Positions 15,947 through 25,232 of a DNA stretch of 64,000 nucleotides are shown one piece after another. The notes below the pieces were generated by a model that did not search any database, was not told the origin of the DNA, and worked only from the letters and a program-made list of their open reading frames with translations. A program made the position numbers and the translations under genes. Position 1 is the stretch's first letter. Every line of letters starts with the position of its first letter. The DNA is from Bradyrhizobium manausense. GTDB taxonomy: Bacteria; Pseudomonadota; Alphaproteobacteria; Rhizobiales; Xanthobacteraceae. The stretch lies in contig NZ_JAFCLG010000003.1 in the NCBI RefSeq assembly GCF_018129685.1, positions 124,001 to 188,000 on the forward strand, read 5' to 3'.

Positions 15947-16855
15947 ATGAGCTCAAGCCTTCTCACGAATTCCGCTGCGATGACCGCGCTGCAGACGCTG
16001 CGCAACGTCAGCTCCAGCCTGCAGACGACTGAAAACCGGATCTCGACCGGCCAGCGCGTGGCCACGGCTTCGGACAACGCCGCCTACTGGTCGATCGCGA
16101 CCTCGATGCGCGCCGACAACGCCGCGCTTTCGGCGGTGTCCGACTCGCTCGGTCTGTCGGCTGCGACAGTCGACACCGAATATACCGCCCTGACCGCGGT
16201 TGTCGGCGACAGCACCGGTGGCCTGACCAAGCTGCAGTCGCTGCTGGTCGAAGCCAAGACTGCCGGTATCGATCGCACCAAGATCCAGGCCGACATCACC
16301 CAGATCCAGCAGCAGATGCAGGGCACTGCGTCCGCGGCAACCTTCAACGGCGTGAACTGGCTCAGCACCACGACGGCGACGCCCGCGACCTTCGACCTCG
16401 TGTCGTCGTTCTCCCGCGTCGGCGGTACCCCGACCATCGGCTCCATCACCCTGACGATCTCCAACTATTCGCTCTACACCTCATCCACCAGCGGCATCCT
16501 GGACAAGGTCAGCGGCGGCGCGTCGGTCAACACGATCGACATCAGCACGCTGACCGACTCGGCGGCTGACCAGACCACGCTCAGCGGTTACATCACGCAG
16601 GTCACTGCTGCGATCAACGCGGTGGCTTCGGCCGCCGCCGACCTGGGTGCCGTCAAGAACCGCATCGCGACCAACACGGACTTCGTCAAGACCTTGATGG
16701 ACTCGGTGACGCGCGGCGTCGGTCAGCTCGTCGACGCCGACATGAATGCGGAATCCACCCGCCTTCAGGCGCTGCAGACCCAGCAGCAGCTCGGCGTTCA
16801 GGCGCTCTCGATCGCCAACCAGAACAGCCAGAGTATCCTGTCGCTGTTCAAGTAA
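15947..16855 (+). CDS. lafA: Flagellin 3 (tandem lateral-type flagellin)
   Basis: A flagellin of 302 aa starting MSSSLLTNSAAMTALQTLRN at ATG 15947. It is nearly identical to flagellin 2 and ends SILSLFK. The N-terminal D0/D1 (RISTGQRVATASDNAAYWSI) and C-terminal D0/D1 (LQTQQQLGVQALSIANQNSQ) are intact. Like its neighbours it is a single-gene unit with box and leader. Downstream there is a perfect palindrome rather than a hairpin with a T-run. Confidence 0.94.
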   Translation: MSSSLLTNSAAMTALQTLRNVSSSLQTTENRISTGQRVATASDNAAYWSIATSMRADNAALSAVSDSLGLSAATVDTEYTALTAVVGDSTGGLTKLQSLLVEAKTAGIDRTKIQADITQIQQQMQGTASAATFNGVNWLSTTTATPATFDLVSSFSRVGGTPTIGSITLTISNYSLYTSSTSGILDKVSGGASVNTIDISTLTDSAADQTTLSGYITQVTAAINAVASAAADLGAVKNRIATNTDFVKTLMDSVTRGVGQLVDADMNAESTRLQALQTQQQLGVQALSIANQNSQSILSLFK

Positions 16856-16872
16856 ACCCGGGCGTTTGAAGC

Positions 16873-16898
16873 GACCGTGCTCCCATGGGAGCACGGTC
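16873..16898. terminator. Perfect 26-bp palindrome after flagellin 3
   Basis: GACCGTGCTCCC followed by ATGGGAGCACGGTC is fully self-complementary. It lies 17 nt after the flagellin 3 stop. No T-run follows, so it is either a weak terminator, an RNA end protector, or a protein-binding palindrome. The rest of the gap to fliF (16899-17089) shows no gene that I can support. Confidence 0.5.
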
Positions 16899-17089
16899 CC
16901 GCCGTGGCCGGCGACATGACGGCACATGATGTGCCCGCAATCGATCTCCTGATGCCGGACGCCGCGCAACGAGTACTTTAGCACAGCCGTGCGAACGCAT
17001 GTCGCTTGTTGCCGTTGATCCGACTGCCTCACCCCAAGATCTTTGCAAAACTGCAACGCCTCGCCTGCGAACTGACACATCCGTGTCCA

Positions 17090-17112
17090 CGCGCAACCTT
17101 CAGACAAGGTTG
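17090..17112 (+). promoter_or_regulatory. Weak flagellar box and inverted repeat upstream of fliF
   Basis: CGCG-CAACCTT at 17090-17100 matches the second half of the flagellar box. The expected hexamer position holds AGGTTG, not CTA. CAACCTT (17094-17100) and AAGGTTG (17106-17112) also form a 7-bp inverted repeat around CAGAC. It ends 41 nt before the fliF start. Confidence 0.35.
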
Positions 17113-17153
17113 GCGGCGGAGTGTCGTTACCATTCGCATTGGTACGAGGTCAT

Positions 17154-18779
17154 ATGCTCAGTCGCGCGCAGCTACAGCAGCTGCTCAACAATCTGCTGGA
17201 ACTTGGGCCGCGACGTCTGATGGCCTTGGGATTGATCGGCTTCGCCGTCCTCATTACTGTGGTCGGAGGGGCCTACTACCTGAGCCGGCCGGAGTTCGAA
17301 GCCCTTTATACCGGCCTCACCCGCGAAGACGTGACGCGCATCGGCGCCGCGTTGCGCGAGCAGAACATCGCCTTCGACATCAACGCCGCCGGCGACACCG
17401 TTTCGGTACGACCAAGCCAGACCGCGCAGGCGCGGATGTTGCTGGCCGAGAAGGGGCTGCCGACCAGCGCCAATTCCGGCTACGAGCTGTTCGACAAGAT
17501 CGGATCGCTCGGACTGACCTCTTTTATGCAGGAGGTCACCAAGCTTCGCGCGCTGGAGGGCGAAATCGCGCGCACCGTTCAGCTGATGAAGGGTGTCAAG
17601 GCCGCGCGCGTGCATATCGTGATGCCGGTGCGCGGCTCGTTCCGCGCGACACAGCAGCCACCCTCGGCATCTGTCGTTCTGCGTACCGACGGTGCGATCG
17701 AGGCGCGCACGGCGCAATCGATCCGTCATCTCGTTGCAGCCGCCATTCCCGGCATGACGCGTGACAAGGTCACCGTGCTCGATGCCGACGGATCGATGTT
17801 GCTGGCCGAGGAGGACGAGGCCAGTGCTGCGCCGACCAGAATGGCGGGCCTCCAGAAAACTGTCGGCGGGATGGTGCAGGAAAACATCCGCAAGGCGCTG
17901 ACACCCTATCTGGGCCTGGACAATTTCGAGGTCAGTGTCGCGCCGCAGCTTTCCACGGACAAGCGCCAGACCAACGAGACCGTCTACGATCCAGAGACAC
18001 GCGCCGAACGCTCGGTCCGCAATGTCCGCGAAAACGAGAAGTCATCCAACGCCGACCGCTCGACGCCGACGACGGTCCAGCAGAACCTTCCTGACCAGCA
18101 GGTCAATGCTGGCGGCACCAAGAACTCGAGCGAGGACAAGACCCGTCGCGAGGACGTCACCAATTTCGAGGTCTCGTCCAAGACCACGACTACGGTGAGT
18201 GACGGCTATTCGATCAAGAAGCTCTTCATCGCGGTGCTGGTCAACCGCACACGTCTGGTCGCCGATCTCGGCGACAAGACCAACCAGGCCATCGTCGACA
18301 GCAAGCTCGCCGAGATCAGCCAGCTTGCGGCGACTGCCGGCGGTCTGGACAAGGCGCGCGGCGACCAGATCCAGGTGACGGCGGTCGACTTCATTGAGGG
18401 CTCGCGTGATCTGGCGCCAGTGCCGCCGATCAGCTTCGTCGAAATGATCAACAAGCAGCTCGGCAGCGTCATCAACGCCGTGACGATCCTGGCGGTCGCT
18501 TCGATGCTGGTCTGGTTCGGACTTCGGCCTGCAGTCAACGGCATCCTGACCCATCGGGCGGCACAGGAGCAGACCGAGGCTGCCGAGGCCGCCGAGCTCG
18601 AAGCCGCTACGGCCCTCGCATTGGCCGACAGCCAGGACCCGGAGCTAAACCTCGTCGAGGACCTCGAGGGCAAGATGCAGCGTACGCCGCAGAAGCGGCT
18701 GGAGCAGATCGTTCGCCTCGATCAGATGCAGGCGGCAGCAATCCTTAAAGACTGGATGCGACGCGAGGAGGCGGCATGA
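17154..18779 (+). CDS. fliF: Flagellar MS-ring protein FliF
   Basis: FliF forms the membrane MS ring on which the basal body is built. The product is 541 aa from ATG 17154 (GAGG upstream); an in-frame GTG at 17121 would add 11 residues. The first membrane segment is LMALGLIGFAVLITVVGGAY (about residues 23-42), followed by the secretin-like ring-building motifs (EFEALYTGLTREDVTRIGAA and YELFDKIGSLGLTSFMQEVT). A charged periplasmic loop follows, then a second membrane segment (INAVTILAVASMLVWFGLRP) and the C-terminal FliG-binding tail with EQIVRLDQMQAAAILKDWMR. It overlaps fliH by ATGA. Confidence 0.97.
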   Translation: MLSRAQLQQLLNNLLELGPRRLMALGLIGFAVLITVVGGAYYLSRPEFEALYTGLTREDVTRIGAALREQNIAFDINAAGDTVSVRPSQTAQARMLLAEKGLPTSANSGYELFDKIGSLGLTSFMQEVTKLRALEGEIARTVQLMKGVKAARVHIVMPVRGSFRATQQPPSASVVLRTDGAIEARTAQSIRHLVAAAIPGMTRDKVTVLDADGSMLLAEEDEASAAPTRMAGLQKTVGGMVQENIRKALTPYLGLDNFEVSVAPQLSTDKRQTNETVYDPETRAERSVRNVRENEKSSNADRSTPTTVQQNLPDQQVNAGGTKNSSEDKTRREDVTNFEVSSKTTTTVSDGYSIKKLFIAVLVNRTRLVADLGDKTNQAIVDSKLAEISQLAATAGGLDKARGDQIQVTAVDFIEGSRDLAPVPPISFVEMINKQLGSVINAVTILAVASMLVWFGLRPAVNGILTHRAAQEQTEAAEAAELEAATALALADSQDPELNLVEDLEGKMQRTPQKRLEQIVRLDQMQAAAILKDWMRREEAA

Positions 18780-19483
18780 ACGCGGCAATCGGAAAACTGC
18801 TGACGCAATTCGACACCAACGGCCGGGCCAAGGCGCCGCCGCCTCCGCCGCTCAAGATCCAGGACGTGCTGACGAAGCAGAAGGAGGCCCGGCGCGAGCC
18901 GCAACCTCAACCGCAGCGCCAGGAGCGTCCGGCGCAATCGCAGCCACAGCTTCAGTCGCCGGCCGCGGCGTCCGCAGCGGAAGCTCCGCCGGTCAATCTT
19001 CTCGATGATGCTTATCGGCGCGGTCATGCGGCAGGTCTTGCGGAAGGCGAATCCAAGATCGCCGAAGAGCGGGTCCGCAGCGCGATACGCCTTGGCGAAG
19101 AACGCGCCAAATGGTCCGACCAGCAGGCGGTCGCGATCGTCAATGGCTTCGAGGCTGCTTGCCGCGAGATCGAGAGCAATATCGCAAGCTCGGTGGCGCG
19201 GATATTGTTGCCGTTCCTCGCTGACGCCGTCCGCGACAAGGCGATCGACTCCCTGGTCGAGCAGATATCGGCGCTGACATCCAACTCGCCGGTCTCGGCC
19301 TTTCGTGTCACCGGACCGAGCGAGCTCATCGACCTCGTCAGGACGCAGCTCAATCTGGCCGGTCGCACCGGCGTCGAATACCAGTCCGCCGACACCGTCG
19401 AGGTTCGGGTCCTTGCCGATCAAACCACGATCGAGACGCAGATATCGACCTGGATGGATCGGCTGAACGGGGCGCGCCGGTAA
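18776..19483 (+). CDS. fliH: Export ATPase regulator FliH
   Basis: FliH is the stator-like regulator of FliI. The 235-aa product has a Pro/Gln-rich N-terminal third (about residues 20-75), then a coiled region beginning YRRGHAAGLAEGESKIAEER, where the small-residue AxxxG-like spacing resembles FliH, and a C-terminal helical domain (VARILLPFLADAVRDKAIDS ... VEVRVLADQTTIETQISTWM). Sequence similarity is weak as usual for FliH, but position between fliF and motB and overall layout support the call. Confidence 0.8.
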   Translation: MNAAIGKLLTQFDTNGRAKAPPPPPLKIQDVLTKQKEARREPQPQPQRQERPAQSQPQLQSPAAASAAEAPPVNLLDDAYRRGHAAGLAEGESKIAEERVRSAIRLGEERAKWSDQQAVAIVNGFEAACREIESNIASSVARILLPFLADAVRDKAIDSLVEQISALTSNSPVSAFRVTGPSELIDLVRTQLNLAGRTGVEYQSADTVEVRVLADQTTIETQISTWMDRLNGARR

Positions 19484-19490
19484 CTGCACC

Positions 19491-20810
19491 ATGGAAGAGG
19501 TCAAGCACGAACTCGTCATCATCCGTCGTCGGAGCGCCTTCGAAGACGAGAAGGGGCATGGCGGCGTCTGGAAGATCGCCTATGCGGACTTCATGACCGC
19601 GATGATGGCGTTCTTCCTGGTGATGTGGCTGCTCAATGCGCTCAACCAGGACCAGAAGCAGGTGGTTGCGAGCTACTTCAACCCGATCAAGCTCGCAGAG
19701 AATGCGCCGGCACCGAAGGGACTGAAGGATCTCACCAAGAAGGAGCCGACGACGTTCGAGGGCCAGGATGGCAAGCGGCAGCCGAACGGGCCGAACGAAG
19801 AACGCCGCGGCGACTCGCCGACGGCCGAAAAGCCGCCTTTCTATGAAGAGAAGGTGCTGTTCCGCGATCCCTATGCAACGCTCGCCGAAATCGCGGCCAG
19901 CTCCAATCAGGCATCGGGTCAGCGGCGCGCCGGCGCGCTGACGTCGGCCGAGGAAGACGGCCTCAAGGGCGGCGATGCCTATCGCGATCCATTCGATCCC
20001 GGCTATTGGAAGCTCGCGCCCGAGGCTTCCAAGGAGGCCGACAGGATCATGGAGGGCGAGCCGAAAGCGAATGTGTCCGCACGTGACAATGCGACCGGGG
20101 CCAATCAAGGCGAGCCGCGACGCGGTCGGACCGATGATACCGGCGGCAGCGTTGCCCCGGACGCGCCGGCGTCGTCCGCGAGTGTGTCGCCCCTGTTGCC
20201 GCCGGGTCCGGCGCCTTCATCGGCTGCGCGAGATGCTGGCGTTCAGCCGAACGCACATCCCAACCTTCAGGCCAACGCCGCGCCGCAGGGCCATCCTGCC
20301 GACGCCCCGAAGGAGGCCGAAGCACGCGAGGCCGCTCAGGCCCAGCAGCCGACCGTGAAGCAACTTCAGTCCGCGATCGCCGATGCGCTGTCCGACATCA
20401 AGGCCGGCGCCGGGCCGGTGGCGGAGGTCCGCCAGGTCGAGGAGGGCCTCTTGGTCAGCCTGACCGACGATGCGAGCTTCGGCATGTTCGCGGTCGGCTC
20501 GGCCGAGCCGCGACCCGAGCTTGTTCGCGTCATCGACAAGATCGGTCCGATCATCGCGAAGCGTCGCGGCATGATCATCGTGCGTGGTCACACGGACAAC
20601 CGTCCCTACAGGTCCGACAATTATGACAATTGGCGGCTGTCGACGGCGCGGGCGCAGATGGCCTATTACATGCTTGTCCGCTCCGGAATCGACGCGCAGC
20701 GGATCGAGCATGTCGAAGGCTATGCCGATCGGCGGCCGAAGCTCCAGAACGATCCGGCAGCCGCCCAAAATCGGCGGATCGAGATCCTGATCCGGGAGAA
20801 GCGCCCTTGA
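19491..20810 (+). CDS. motB: Flagellar motor stator protein MotB
   Basis: MotB anchors the stator and carries the proton-binding Asp. The 439-aa product has a cytoplasmic N-terminus, one membrane segment IAYADFMTAMMAFFLVMWLL with the critical Asp at residue 33, then an unusually long, Ala/Pro/Glu-rich linker (about residues 60-290), and a C-terminal OmpA/peptidoglycan-binding domain (IIVRGHTDNRPYRSDNYDNW ... AAQNRRIEILI). Rhizobial MotB proteins have such long linkers. Its stop overlaps the motC start. Confidence 0.96.
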   Translation: MEEVKHELVIIRRRSAFEDEKGHGGVWKIAYADFMTAMMAFFLVMWLLNALNQDQKQVVASYFNPIKLAENAPAPKGLKDLTKKEPTTFEGQDGKRQPNGPNEERRGDSPTAEKPPFYEEKVLFRDPYATLAEIAASSNQASGQRRAGALTSAEEDGLKGGDAYRDPFDPGYWKLAPEASKEADRIMEGEPKANVSARDNATGANQGEPRRGRTDDTGGSVAPDAPASSASVSPLLPPGPAPSSAARDAGVQPNAHPNLQANAAPQGHPADAPKEAEAREAAQAQQPTVKQLQSAIADALSDIKAGAGPVAEVRQVEEGLLVSLTDDASFGMFAVGSAEPRPELVRVIDKIGPIIAKRRGMIIVRGHTDNRPYRSDNYDNWRLSTARAQMAYYMLVRSGIDAQRIEHVEGYADRRPKLQNDPAAAQNRRIEILIREKRP

Positions 20811-21991
20811 CCAGGCCGCTGCTCCGTCCCGCGCTGCTGGTGGCGCTGTCGCTCATGGCGACCCGCGCCCTTGCCGAAGCCGCCCCGCCCTCCGGCGAAC
20901 CGTTTGAGATCGTCCGCGCCTTGCAGGCGGTGCAGGACGGCATCGCCCATGGCGACACGGCGGCGCATGGCAGCCACCTCGCGCTGATCCGCCAGATCGG
21001 CGAGAAGTTTCTCGCGGCCGATCCCGGCGTGTGGAGCAATCCGCAGAACGGCCAGGCGGTCGTGATCTATTTGCTGAGCGGCGGCGCGCCGCAGATCGTC
21101 CGCAAGCTGCCGCGCGACAAGATCAACGTCGACAAGGCGCTGTTCGACGGCGCACTCGCCTACGTCGAAGGCCGGCAGGACGAGGCGAGGGACCTTCTCA
21201 AGGACGTCAAGCCGCGCACGATCTCGTCCGGCATGGGCGGGCAGGTGGCGCTGGTCCAGGGCGCGCTGTTCGCACGGTCCGAAGCGTCGCTCGCCATCGA
21301 GCGCCTCGACGATGCACGCCTGCTGTTGCCGGGAACGCTCGTCGAAGAGGCGGCGCTGCGGCGCGAGATCCTGCTGGTCGGGCAAGCCGAGGATTTCGAC
21401 AAGTTCGAGTTCCTGACGCTGGCCTATATTCGTCACTACCGCAATTCGGTCTATGCCGGCGATTTCTGGCAGCGCTTCTCCACCGGCCTGACGCAATCAA
21501 GCCTTGCGCTTGACGATCGCCGCTTTGCGCGGATCGCGGCGCTGCTGGACCAGATCGACCGTGCCAGCCGCCTCAAGCTTTACTTGGTGATCGCGCGCGG
21601 CGCGCTGATCCGCGGCAAGCTTGCCGTCGTCAGGCTCGCGGGCGAGCGAGCGCTGACGCTCAGCGCAGACGCGACGGCCGACCGCGAGCGCGCTCACTTG
21701 TACCGCGGCGCATCCCGCGCGCTCACTGACGAGTACGACGGCGGCGTCGCCGAGCTGAAGGCGCTCGACCGGTCGAAGCTGGCGGAGCGCGACGTCCTGC
21801 TCCTCAATGCAACGCTCCAGCTTGCGCTCGACGTCCGCAAGCCGGTCGCGGGTCCGGCCGCCGTCATGTCGGCCGACAAGCCACCGCCGACGCCGGCGCG
21901 GATCGATCTCGCCTCCTCGAACGCGATGCTTGCGCGCGCCAGGACGCAGCTCGACGAACTGGAGCTTCTCACCAAGGACCGCCGTCCATGA
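20807..21991 (+). CDS. motC: Chemotaxis/motor periplasmic protein MotC
   Basis: MotC is a periplasmic rhizobial motor protein that interacts with MotB. I place the start at TTG 20807, overlapping the motB stop (TTGA). This gives 394 aa with a signal peptide (LLRPALLVALSLMATRALAE). The mature part is helical and repeat-like (GQAVVIYLLSGGAPQIVRKL, ALAYVEGRQDEARDLLKDVK, FLTLAYIRHYRNSVYAGDFW), as in MotC. The frame continues 59 codons upstream inside motB in another frame, which is not coding. It overlaps fliK (ATGA). Confidence 0.88.
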   Translation: MTRPLLRPALLVALSLMATRALAEAAPPSGEPFEIVRALQAVQDGIAHGDTAAHGSHLALIRQIGEKFLAADPGVWSNPQNGQAVVIYLLSGGAPQIVRKLPRDKINVDKALFDGALAYVEGRQDEARDLLKDVKPRTISSGMGGQVALVQGALFARSEASLAIERLDDARLLLPGTLVEEAALRREILLVGQAEDFDKFEFLTLAYIRHYRNSVYAGDFWQRFSTGLTQSSLALDDRRFARIAALLDQIDRASRLKLYLVIARGALIRGKLAVVRLAGERALTLSADATADRERAHLYRGASRALTDEYDGGVAELKALDRSKLAERDVLLLNATLQLALDVRKPVAGPAAVMSADKPPPTPARIDLASSNAMLARARTQLDELELLTKDRRP

Positions 21992-23325
21992 CCAAGCTCA
22001 GTGGAACCTCTGGACAGCTTTTCGCGGGTCTCGCCGAAAGCCTCGCGCGCGGGGTGACCCGTGCGACGAAAGGTGCGGCAATGACGGGCGCAAAAGTGGC
22101 CGACGATTCCTCGTTTCATGACCTGCTTCATACCGTTTCGAACATGGCCAAACGGGCGTTGGACGATCAGGGCACCGACACGACCACGAACGCCGCCCCG
22201 ATGCGGCCGCGTGTGACCCGGCTGACCGGGCATGACAATTCGAAGGACGAACCAGTGCGCGGACGCGCCGAAGAGAGCAGGTCGTCGAACAAGCAGGAGC
22301 AAGCCGATCAGGCTGCGAAGGCGGATGTTCCCACCAGATTGAACCTTCCGGCGATCGTTGGGCAGGAGCTTGCGGCCGCGCAAGCGGTGATGGCGCAGAC
22401 GCCGCAGCCGTCGGGCGACAAGGAGACGTCGGGCCGGGGCGAGCGTCCTGGCGCAGCCAAGCGCGAGGTTCAAAGCATCGGCGACGCAAAGGCGCCGTCG
22501 ACAGACGTCGCTCGCGCCGTCGCTCCGTCGGTCGTCGCGACCTCGACCGCCGCGCGTTCCCCGGGCGATGCCGGCCCGCATGCACAACCGGCTATCGGCG
22601 CTCAGGATGCCGCGATGCCGCAGGGAAGCGATGTTCAATCGAAGGCCGCTGCTGTCACGCCCGGCTTCGACGCCATCGCGGCGAATGTCGAGCGCGCTGC
22701 AAAGTCGGCGGGCCGCGAGGTCCTGCCGGAGGCGACCAAGGTCACGGTGGTTCAGCAGGAGACCCATCTGCCTCCTGTCGGACAGTTCAGCGCCACTCAG
22801 CAGGTCGCAAACGCCGTGGTGTCCGAGCTCAAGGATTCGGCGGCGCCGGGAGCGTCCGCCGCGGCCGATCTCGCGGGCGCGCAGAGCAATTCAGCGGATC
22901 AGCCATTGAAGATCCTCACCGTCAATCTTGAGCCGCCGTCGCTTGGCAACGTCACCATGCGCCTGCGTCTCGTGGGCAACGAGGTGTCGGTCCAGCTTGC
23001 TGCCGAACGCAAGGATACCAGCACGATGCTGGATCAGCAGCGCGATCAGATCCGCGGCCTGATGCAGTCAGCGGGCTATGTGGCCGATGTCGCGCCGGTG
23101 CAGCATGGCTCGCTCGACGGATTCCAGTCCGGTTCAGGGCAGTCGCAGCCGCAGCTCGCGGGCCAGCAACAGCAATCGTCCCAGTCGCAGGGCGCGTTCG
23201 GCGGCGCGGGGGCGTCGTCCGGCCAATCGGACGGCGGCGCCCGGCAAGACCAGCCGCCCAATCAGGAGGCACGCCATGATCAGGACGTGGCGCCGCATAC
23301 TCGTCGCGGCCCTGTTTATCTGTAA
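21988..23325 (+). CDS. fliK: Hook-length control protein FliK
   Basis: FliK measures hook length and flips export specificity through FlhB. The 445-aa product is low-complexity (Ala, Gln, Pro, Ser) through most of its length, as in the family. It has a C-terminal conserved domain (about residues 305-365): PLKILTVNLEPPSLGNVTMR and LRLVGNEVSVQLAAERKDTS, matching the Flg_hook motif. The tail is Gln/Gly/Ser-rich. The final 50 nt overlap the start of the lytic transglycosylase gene. Confidence 0.9.
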   Translation: MTKLSGTSGQLFAGLAESLARGVTRATKGAAMTGAKVADDSSFHDLLHTVSNMAKRALDDQGTDTTTNAAPMRPRVTRLTGHDNSKDEPVRGRAEESRSSNKQEQADQAAKADVPTRLNLPAIVGQELAAAQAVMAQTPQPSGDKETSGRGERPGAAKREVQSIGDAKAPSTDVARAVAPSVVATSTAARSPGDAGPHAQPAIGAQDAAMPQGSDVQSKAAAVTPGFDAIAANVERAAKSAGREVLPEATKVTVVQQETHLPPVGQFSATQQVANAVVSELKDSAAPGASAAADLAGAQSNSADQPLKILTVNLEPPSLGNVTMRLRLVGNEVSVQLAAERKDTSTMLDQQRDQIRGLMQSAGYVADVAPVQHGSLDGFQSGSGQSQPQLAGQQQQSSQSQGAFGGAGASSGQSDGGARQDQPPNQEARHDQDVAPHTRRGPVYL

Positions 23326-23860
23326 CGTAACCGCCGCCGCAGCGGCGACGACCGACACTGCGCGCCCTTGCGAGCGCGAGATGGCGCGGGCGTCGCAGCA
23401 GCACGGGATTCCGCTCGGCATTCTCTATGCCGTCGGCCTCACCGAAGCCGGGCGGCGCGGTGCACTCTATCCCTACGCGCTTGGCGCCGAAGGACAGACC
23501 GTGTTCGCCAAGGACATGGACGATGCAATCGCCAATTTCGAGGCCATGCGAGCCAGGGGCATCAAGCTGATCGATCTCGGCTGCATGCAGATCAACCACT
23601 ATTTTCACGGCGACAAGTTCACATCGGTGCGCGCGATGTTCGATCCGGCCAAGAACGTGGACTACGCCGCGCGATTTTTGAAGGAGCTGAAGCAGCGCGA
23701 GGGAAGCTGGACCATGGCGGTTGCGCGCTACAATGCCGGTCCCAACAATCAACCTGCGCAGAAGCGCTACGTCTGTCACATCGTCGCGCATCTCGTCTCC
23801 AGCGGCTTCGGCGCGTGGACCGACAAGGCGCGTTCGTTCTGCCAGCCCGGAACAACGTGA
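23276..23860 (+). CDS. Lytic transglycosylase of the flagellar cluster
   Basis: This is a soluble-lytic-transglycosylase-like (SLT, goose-lysozyme fold) enzyme that probably opens peptidoglycan for rod passage. It has 194 aa with a signal peptide (residues 1-23, RRILVAALFICNVTAAAAA). The catalytic Glu is likely E57 in GILYAVGLTEAGRRG. Further motifs are KLIDLGCMQINHYFHGDKF (the Gln-Ile/Leu-Asn block), VDYAARFLKELKQREGSW and VARYNAGPN. The start is in fliK at ATG 23276, preceded by CAGGAGGC. The FlgJ-like gene at 32628 lacks a wall-cleaving domain, so this gene may supply it. Confidence 0.86.
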   Translation: MIRTWRRILVAALFICNVTAAAAATTDTARPCEREMARASQQHGIPLGILYAVGLTEAGRRGALYPYALGAEGQTVFAKDMDDAIANFEAMRARGIKLIDLGCMQINHYFHGDKFTSVRAMFDPAKNVDYAARFLKELKQREGSWTMAVARYNAGPNNQPAQKRYVCHIVAHLVSSGFGAWTDKARSFCQPGTT

Positions 23861-23902
23861 GATGACGATGCGCCGCATGAAGTTGTGCATCGTGGCAAAT
23901 CA

Positions 23903-23932
23903 TCAGCCCCGCGCAAGCAAGACGTTCCATTG
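23903..23932 (+). promoter_or_regulatory. Flagellar direct-repeat box upstream of flgE
   Basis: TCAGCCC-CGCG-CAAGCAA, 6 nt, CCATTG, ending 30 nt before the flgE ATG. The core 17 nt equals the copy upstream of the DUF1217 gene. The hexamer has no CTA. Confidence 0.45.
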
Positions 23933-23962
23933 TAACGACAATCTTCCAAAGGAGCCCAATTC

Positions 23963-25198
23963 ATGAGCCTGTATGGTATTATGCGCACCGGCGTTTCGGG
24001 AATGTCTGCGCAATCCAACAAGCTGTCGACGGTTTCTGACAACATCGCCAACGTCAACACCACCGGCTACAAGCGGGCTTCGACCGAATTTTCCTCGCTG
24101 ATCCTGAAGAGCGGCTCGGGCAATTACGATTCCGGCGCCGTTGAGACCGACGTTCGCTACGCCATCTCCGATGCCGGACATACGCAATTCACAACGTCGA
24201 CGACCGACCTTGCCGTTCAGGGCAATGGCTTCTTCGTGGTATCGAATGCCGCCAATTCGCAACAGTTCCTGACGCGTGCCGGCTCGTTCGTGCCGGACAG
24301 CCAGGGCAATCTCGTCAATGCGGCCGGCTTCTACCTTCTGGGCCAGCCGGGCCTCGTGCCCAACTTCTCGCAGAACAGTCTGTCCGGAATGCAGATTGTG
24401 AACGTCGCAAACATTTCGCAGGTGCCTGTGCCTTCGACATTGGCGACTGTGACCGGCAACCTGGATCCCAGCGCAGCTATCATTCCGCCGGCGGGTCTGC
24501 CGCCGAGCCCGACCTCGTATTCGTCGAAGAGCTCGATCGTGGCTTACGACAACATCGGAAACGCCAAGAAGCTTGACGTCTACATGGCAAAGACCGGATC
24601 GATTCCCGGCACGGACACGTGGCAGATCCAGGTCTATGATTCAGCCGCGGGCACGCCGCTTGCGGGTGGTCTTGGCACGTTCAACTTCGACACCACCGCG
24701 GCGGGAAAGGGCAAGATCACCGGCCCAAGCTCGCTGACGGTGACTGTCCCCGGTGGCTCCGCCTTCACGATCGACATGTCGGCCATGACGCAGGTCGCCT
24801 CGAGCTTCGACTTCAAGGCGAACGTCAATGGGAGCGTTCCCTCCGGCATCGACAAGGTCGATGTCGACACTGCGGGACACGTGACTGCCATTTTGAAGAA
24901 CGGCCAGACAACGACACTCTTCACGATCATGCTCGCCGACGTCGAGAGTCCCGACAATCTCACGCCGGAGGCGGGCAACGTCTATTCGACCAACCTCAAT
25001 TCGGGCACCGCGCATGCGGCGAATGCCGGCAGCGGCGGGCTCGGCTCGATCCAGTCCGGTGCGCTCGAGGACTCCAACGTCGATCTCGCGAACGAGCTGA
25101 CCTCGATGATCGAGGCGCAGCGCGGTTTCACCGCGAACTCCAAATCTTTCCAGACCGGCGCCGATTTGCTCGACGTCGTCGTCAACCTGAAGCGCTGA
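23963..25198 (+). CDS. flgE: Flagellar hook protein FlgE
   Basis: The hook subunit, 411 aa. It begins MSLYGIMRTGVSGMSAQSNK and has the rod/hook motif SDNIANVNTTGYKRASTEFS (about 27-46), the FlgE-type central LAVQGNGFFVVSN motif, and the C-terminal LTSMIEAQRGFTANSKSFQT. AAAGGAG lies 8 nt before the ATG. It opens a unit with flgK, flgL, flaF, flbT, flgD and fliQ. Confidence 0.96.
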   Translation: MSLYGIMRTGVSGMSAQSNKLSTVSDNIANVNTTGYKRASTEFSSLILKSGSGNYDSGAVETDVRYAISDAGHTQFTTSTTDLAVQGNGFFVVSNAANSQQFLTRAGSFVPDSQGNLVNAAGFYLLGQPGLVPNFSQNSLSGMQIVNVANISQVPVPSTLATVTGNLDPSAAIIPPAGLPPSPTSYSSKSSIVAYDNIGNAKKLDVYMAKTGSIPGTDTWQIQVYDSAAGTPLAGGLGTFNFDTTAAGKGKITGPSSLTVTVPGGSAFTIDMSAMTQVASSFDFKANVNGSVPSGIDKVDVDTAGHVTAILKNGQTTTLFTIMLADVESPDNLTPEAGNVYSTNLNSGTAHAANAGSGGLGSIQSGALEDSNVDLANELTSMIEAQRGFTANSKSFQTGADLLDVVVNLKR

Positions 25199-25232
25199 AT
25201 CCTTCGGCGCCGATTCCGGGCAAGAGCAAATC

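Noticed and set aside
22377..22392. CGCGCAAGC inside fliK as another flagellar box
   Set aside because: It lies inside coding sequence with no heptamer repeat, no CTA hexamer and no start codon at the right distance.
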